This document shows positions 61,142-64,000 of a stretch of DNA of 64,000 nt, piece by piece. Source of the DNA: Perca fluviatilis (taxonomy: Eukaryota; Chordata; Actinopteri; Perciformes; Percidae); contig NC_053129.1 of the NCBI RefSeq assembly GCF_010015445.1, forward strand, positions 13,372,073-13,436,072. The letters are read 5' to 3'. The first letter of the stretch is position 1; every line of letters begins with the position of its first letter. Position numbers and translations under genes: made by a program. The notes beneath the pieces were generated by a model that was not told where the DNA came from, made no database searches, and was given only the letters and a program-made list of their open reading frames with translations.

Positions 61142-61766
61142 TTTACACTGTTCCAAATTATTATGCAAATTATATTTTACACTGATTTTCCTAAATAGTC
61201 GATGCAAATGACGTATAATTTTCAAATTCATAAGTCGAATATCATTGAACAAACCACCCAATGAAAACAGCATTCTTTTCAAAAATAAACTCAAAATGCA
61301 CTGTTCCAAATGATTATGCACAACAGAGTTTCAAAACATTTTATAGGTTGTAAAGAACTGAAAATTGTCATTTTCTGAATGGATGAAAGAATTGTGAAGG
61401 TGATATCAAAGAAGGGGTCCTATGTTAACATGTAACTTACCCTGTTAAGATGGGTTTTATTGAAATAGCTTTTGATTTCAGTAAATATGACCTCCTAATG
61501 CTGCAAATTCAGCAAATGACCATTTTCAGTTCTTTACAACCTATAAAATGTTTTGAAACTCTCTTGTGCATAATCATTTGGAACAGTGCATTTTGAGTTA
61601 TTTATTTTTTAAAAGAATACGGTTTTCATTGGGTGGTTTGTTCGATGAAATTCGACTTATAGCCTAACGGTTGGTGACTTGAAAATGACAGTGACTGTCA
61701 TTTGCATTGGCTATTTAGGAAAATCAGTGTAAAATATCATTTGCATAATAATTTGGAACACAGTGT
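61142..61766. mobile_element. Long inverted-repeat MITE, Tc1/mariner-like
   Basis: The left arm starts 'cactgttccaaattattatg' and is mirrored by the right arm '…ataatttggaacacagtg'. Complementarity extends over roughly 250 bp per arm, including 'tcctaaatag' and 'ccacccaatgaaaac'. The middle around 61430-61490 is unpaired and noncoding. Transcribed, it would form a long hairpin. Confidence 0.8.
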
Positions 61767-61769
61767 GTG

Positions 61770-62387
61770 TGTGTGTGTGTGTGTGTGTATTTTAGTGTGG
61801 ATTTATTTTTATAACTCTGTAAAGTGTCTTTGAGTGCTGAAAAGTGCTGTATAAATAAAACACATAATTATTCATATTATTGTATTTAATTAAGCCTAAA
61901 AAAGGATTTCTGTGAGGATAATCAATTCATGTTACTTTACACGTTCTACCTAACAGGGACATGTTGCAATCTAGGAATTCCCTTTTCAAAGTTTCCTTTT
62001 TCAATAAGCTTGACTGATTACTGATTCAAATACAGAGTCATGTGTAGCTTTTTTTTTTATTGCATCTTGTAACTGCTGTTGACAGTGCTGTCTAGAATTT
62101 GTGAATATAGAGCTATGAACATTGCATTTTTGTGTGCATAATCCATTGGTCATGTTTGAAAATAAACTGATTGACTAAAATAAAGTGGTGGGCAGTGAAT
62201 TCCCTGTAGTATCACTTCATCACACTTCCAGCCTCCATTAGGAAAAACCAAACAGTGATTCTCATCCTGAATTCCAGTCAGGCAAAGTTGCACCTGTGGG
62301 ACTTGCATGCAGTCATCTTTACTCCCTGATTTCTAGACTTGATCCTCAACACAGTAGCTGACTTGGTGTCCAGAGGGGTAATGGATG
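61770..62387. other. Noncoding
   Basis: A short (TG)n tract at about 61764-61788; no gene. Confidence 0.4.
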
Positions 62388-62389
62388 TA

Positions 62390-62930
62390 CAGTACAGGCC
62401 AAAAGTTTGGACACACCTTCTCATTCAATGCGCGTTTTTTTTTTTTTCATGATTATTTTTTAGATTCTACATTGTAAGGATTTCACGAAAGGCGTCTAAA
62501 TATGAATGAACATATGGAATTATGTACTTAACAAAAAAGTGTGAAATAACTGAAAACATGTCTTATATTTTAGATTCTTCAAAGTAGCTACCTTTTGCTT
62601 TTTTATTAATAAGGGAAAAGATTCCACTAATTAACCCTGACAAAGTACACCTGTGAAGTGAAAACCATTTCAGGTGACTACCTCAGGAAGCTCATTGAGA
62701 GAACACCAAGGGTTTGCAGAGTTATCAAAAAAGCAAAGGGTGGCTAATTTGAGGAATCTAAAATATAAGACATGTTTTCAGTTATTTCTTCTTTTTTGTT
62801 AAGTACATAATTCCATATGTGTTCATTCATAGTTTTGATGCCTTCAGTGAGAATCTACAATGTAAATAGTCATGAACATAAAGAAAACTCATTGAATGAG
62901 AAGGTGTGTCCAAACTTTTGGCCTGTACTG
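62390..62930. mobile_element. Complete non-autonomous Tc1/mariner-type element
   Basis: The ends CAGTACAGGCCAAAAGTTTG and CAAACTTTTGGCCTGTACTG continue as perfect inverted repeats over 41 bp. TA dinucleotides at 62388-62389 and 62931-62932 are the target duplication. Arms stay complementary over about 200 bp with some divergence. The 541-bp element lacks transposase. Its right arm is the same family as 23556-23902. Confidence 0.93.
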
Positions 62931-62934
62931 TACA

Positions 62935-64000
62935 TGTATTACATTTAATCATATATAGTTGCTCAAAGTGCGGAATGCGGGCCGATGGCCATCCCTTTCG
63001 AAACATTTTGTGCAAACCCCAAATGTAACATATATTTATTCACCTCTATTCACACACACAATGAGGCATATTTTCAGTTGTGATTGAAATGTATTTTTTG
63101 AGTTACTATATAGGCCAACTTTGCATAAACTAAGCATTCTGTAGCAAATAACAATAAACCCACTATTAATTACATTATCTTAATGCAGTGTAACTACTTC
63201 AGCGTGTAAATAATGCACCTAAAATACAAACGTTCTCCGACATGCACTCTAACAATGCGGCCCTATTTCTGATACCGCTGCATCCATTATGTTTTAACCA
63301 TCTGTGGCCCATTTTAATATTTTCCCTTTCAACAGCTTACATTTTATACACTAACCAGCTACTGCGTCCAACTGCACCCCCCTAAGTGTCTTTCAGGTTA
63401 GCAGCTTGGAGAAAGCTACTGGTTGCATGGCAACTAGCAGCAGTGTTGTGCATGAACATGCTAAAAGAGTGCAGTTTTTCCTGCCATCAATTATATGCTT
63501 AAATTCATCTAAATTTTAAGAACCCTTGTCATAATATATCCATTAGAGCTGAGAACAAGACGCTAGTGGCTCCGTGAGGATGTAAGGCACAGCAGGGCTT
63601 AGAGACATATGCTCAAGGCAGCATGCTAACATGCTCACAATGACTATAACTTGTCTTAAGTAACAGGTATAATATTTTCTATGTTCACCATCAGTAGCTG
63701 ATGGGGCTGTCATTAGTTTTACGTATATTTGGTATATTGGCTGGCTGTTGCATTTACTAAACCATAAATTAAAACATATCGAATGAGGTCTTATGGAGTA
63801 TACTACGGCTTATGTAAAAACAAAACAAAAATTATTTGTGGCTCCAGTTGCGTGACATGATAAATAAATTAATTAAATGTCCTCAAGTGATGTCACTTGA
63901 GTCAGCGTCTGTTGGGGCTGAGCTGAGGACTGCAAGTTTGAAAATACAGTAAATCAAAAATCAGGGGATGTGAAATTAGAATGAAGTGAGCTTACCAGAC
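62935..64000. other. Noncoding, with repeat fragment
   Basis: The repeat at about 63545-63720 is the reverse-oriented counterpart of that at 300-560. No gene seen to the end of the window. Confidence 0.45.

Overview
The window looks like intergenic and intronic DNA from a ray-finned (teleost) fish. It is AT-rich and gene-poor, with GT-AG introns, many dinucleotide and trinucleotide microsatellites, and dense small DNA transposons (hAT, Tc1/mariner, TTAA-target piggyBac-like) alongside L2-type LINE pieces and tRNA-derived SINEs. I see no prokaryotic features, CRISPR array or viral genome. Most open frames lie inside repeats or are chance.

The only convincing host genes are two neighbouring non-visual opsins on the plus strand. 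Opsin A has coding exons at 33521-33814, 35951-36276 and 40229-40615; I could not find its first exon. Opsin B is complete in four coding exons (49224-49305, 56134-56427, 57422-57747, 58698-59033) and encodes 345 residues. Both are closest to the Opn5 (neuropsin) group of teleosts, probably its Opn6/Opn8/Opn9-type branches. The comparable exons have matching lengths and intron phases, which points to an old tandem duplication. Both keep the chromophore lysine, the extracellular-loop-2 glutamate, the disulfide cysteines and NPxxY. Both have lost the acidic residue of the (E/D)RY motif, and this is the main biological point of the window.

Layout. 1-6.0 kb: noncoding, with an hAT MITE and a piggyBac-like relic. 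6.0-8.2 kb: a Myb/SANT-like domain relic and a broken LINE reverse transcriptase. 8.3-17.6 kb: hAT-type MITEs (one inserted in another), a SINE and microsatellites. 17.7-21.7 kb: a nearly full-length but dead L2-like LINE inside another repeat. 21.7-25 kb: hAT, Tc1, SINE and hAT copies. 25-33 kb: noncoding, with a hairpin repeat, a CA microsatellite and a nested transposon. 33.5-40.6 kb: opsin A. 40.6-49 kb: intergenic, with nested transposons carrying a 22 x 46 bp satellite. 49-59 kb: opsin B, with transposons in its 6.8 kb first intron. 59-64 kb: noncoding, with two long inverted-repeat Tc1-type elements.

The opsins would act as retinal-binding G-protein-coupled receptors in photoreceptive cells. 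Nothing else in the window forms a pathway with them.
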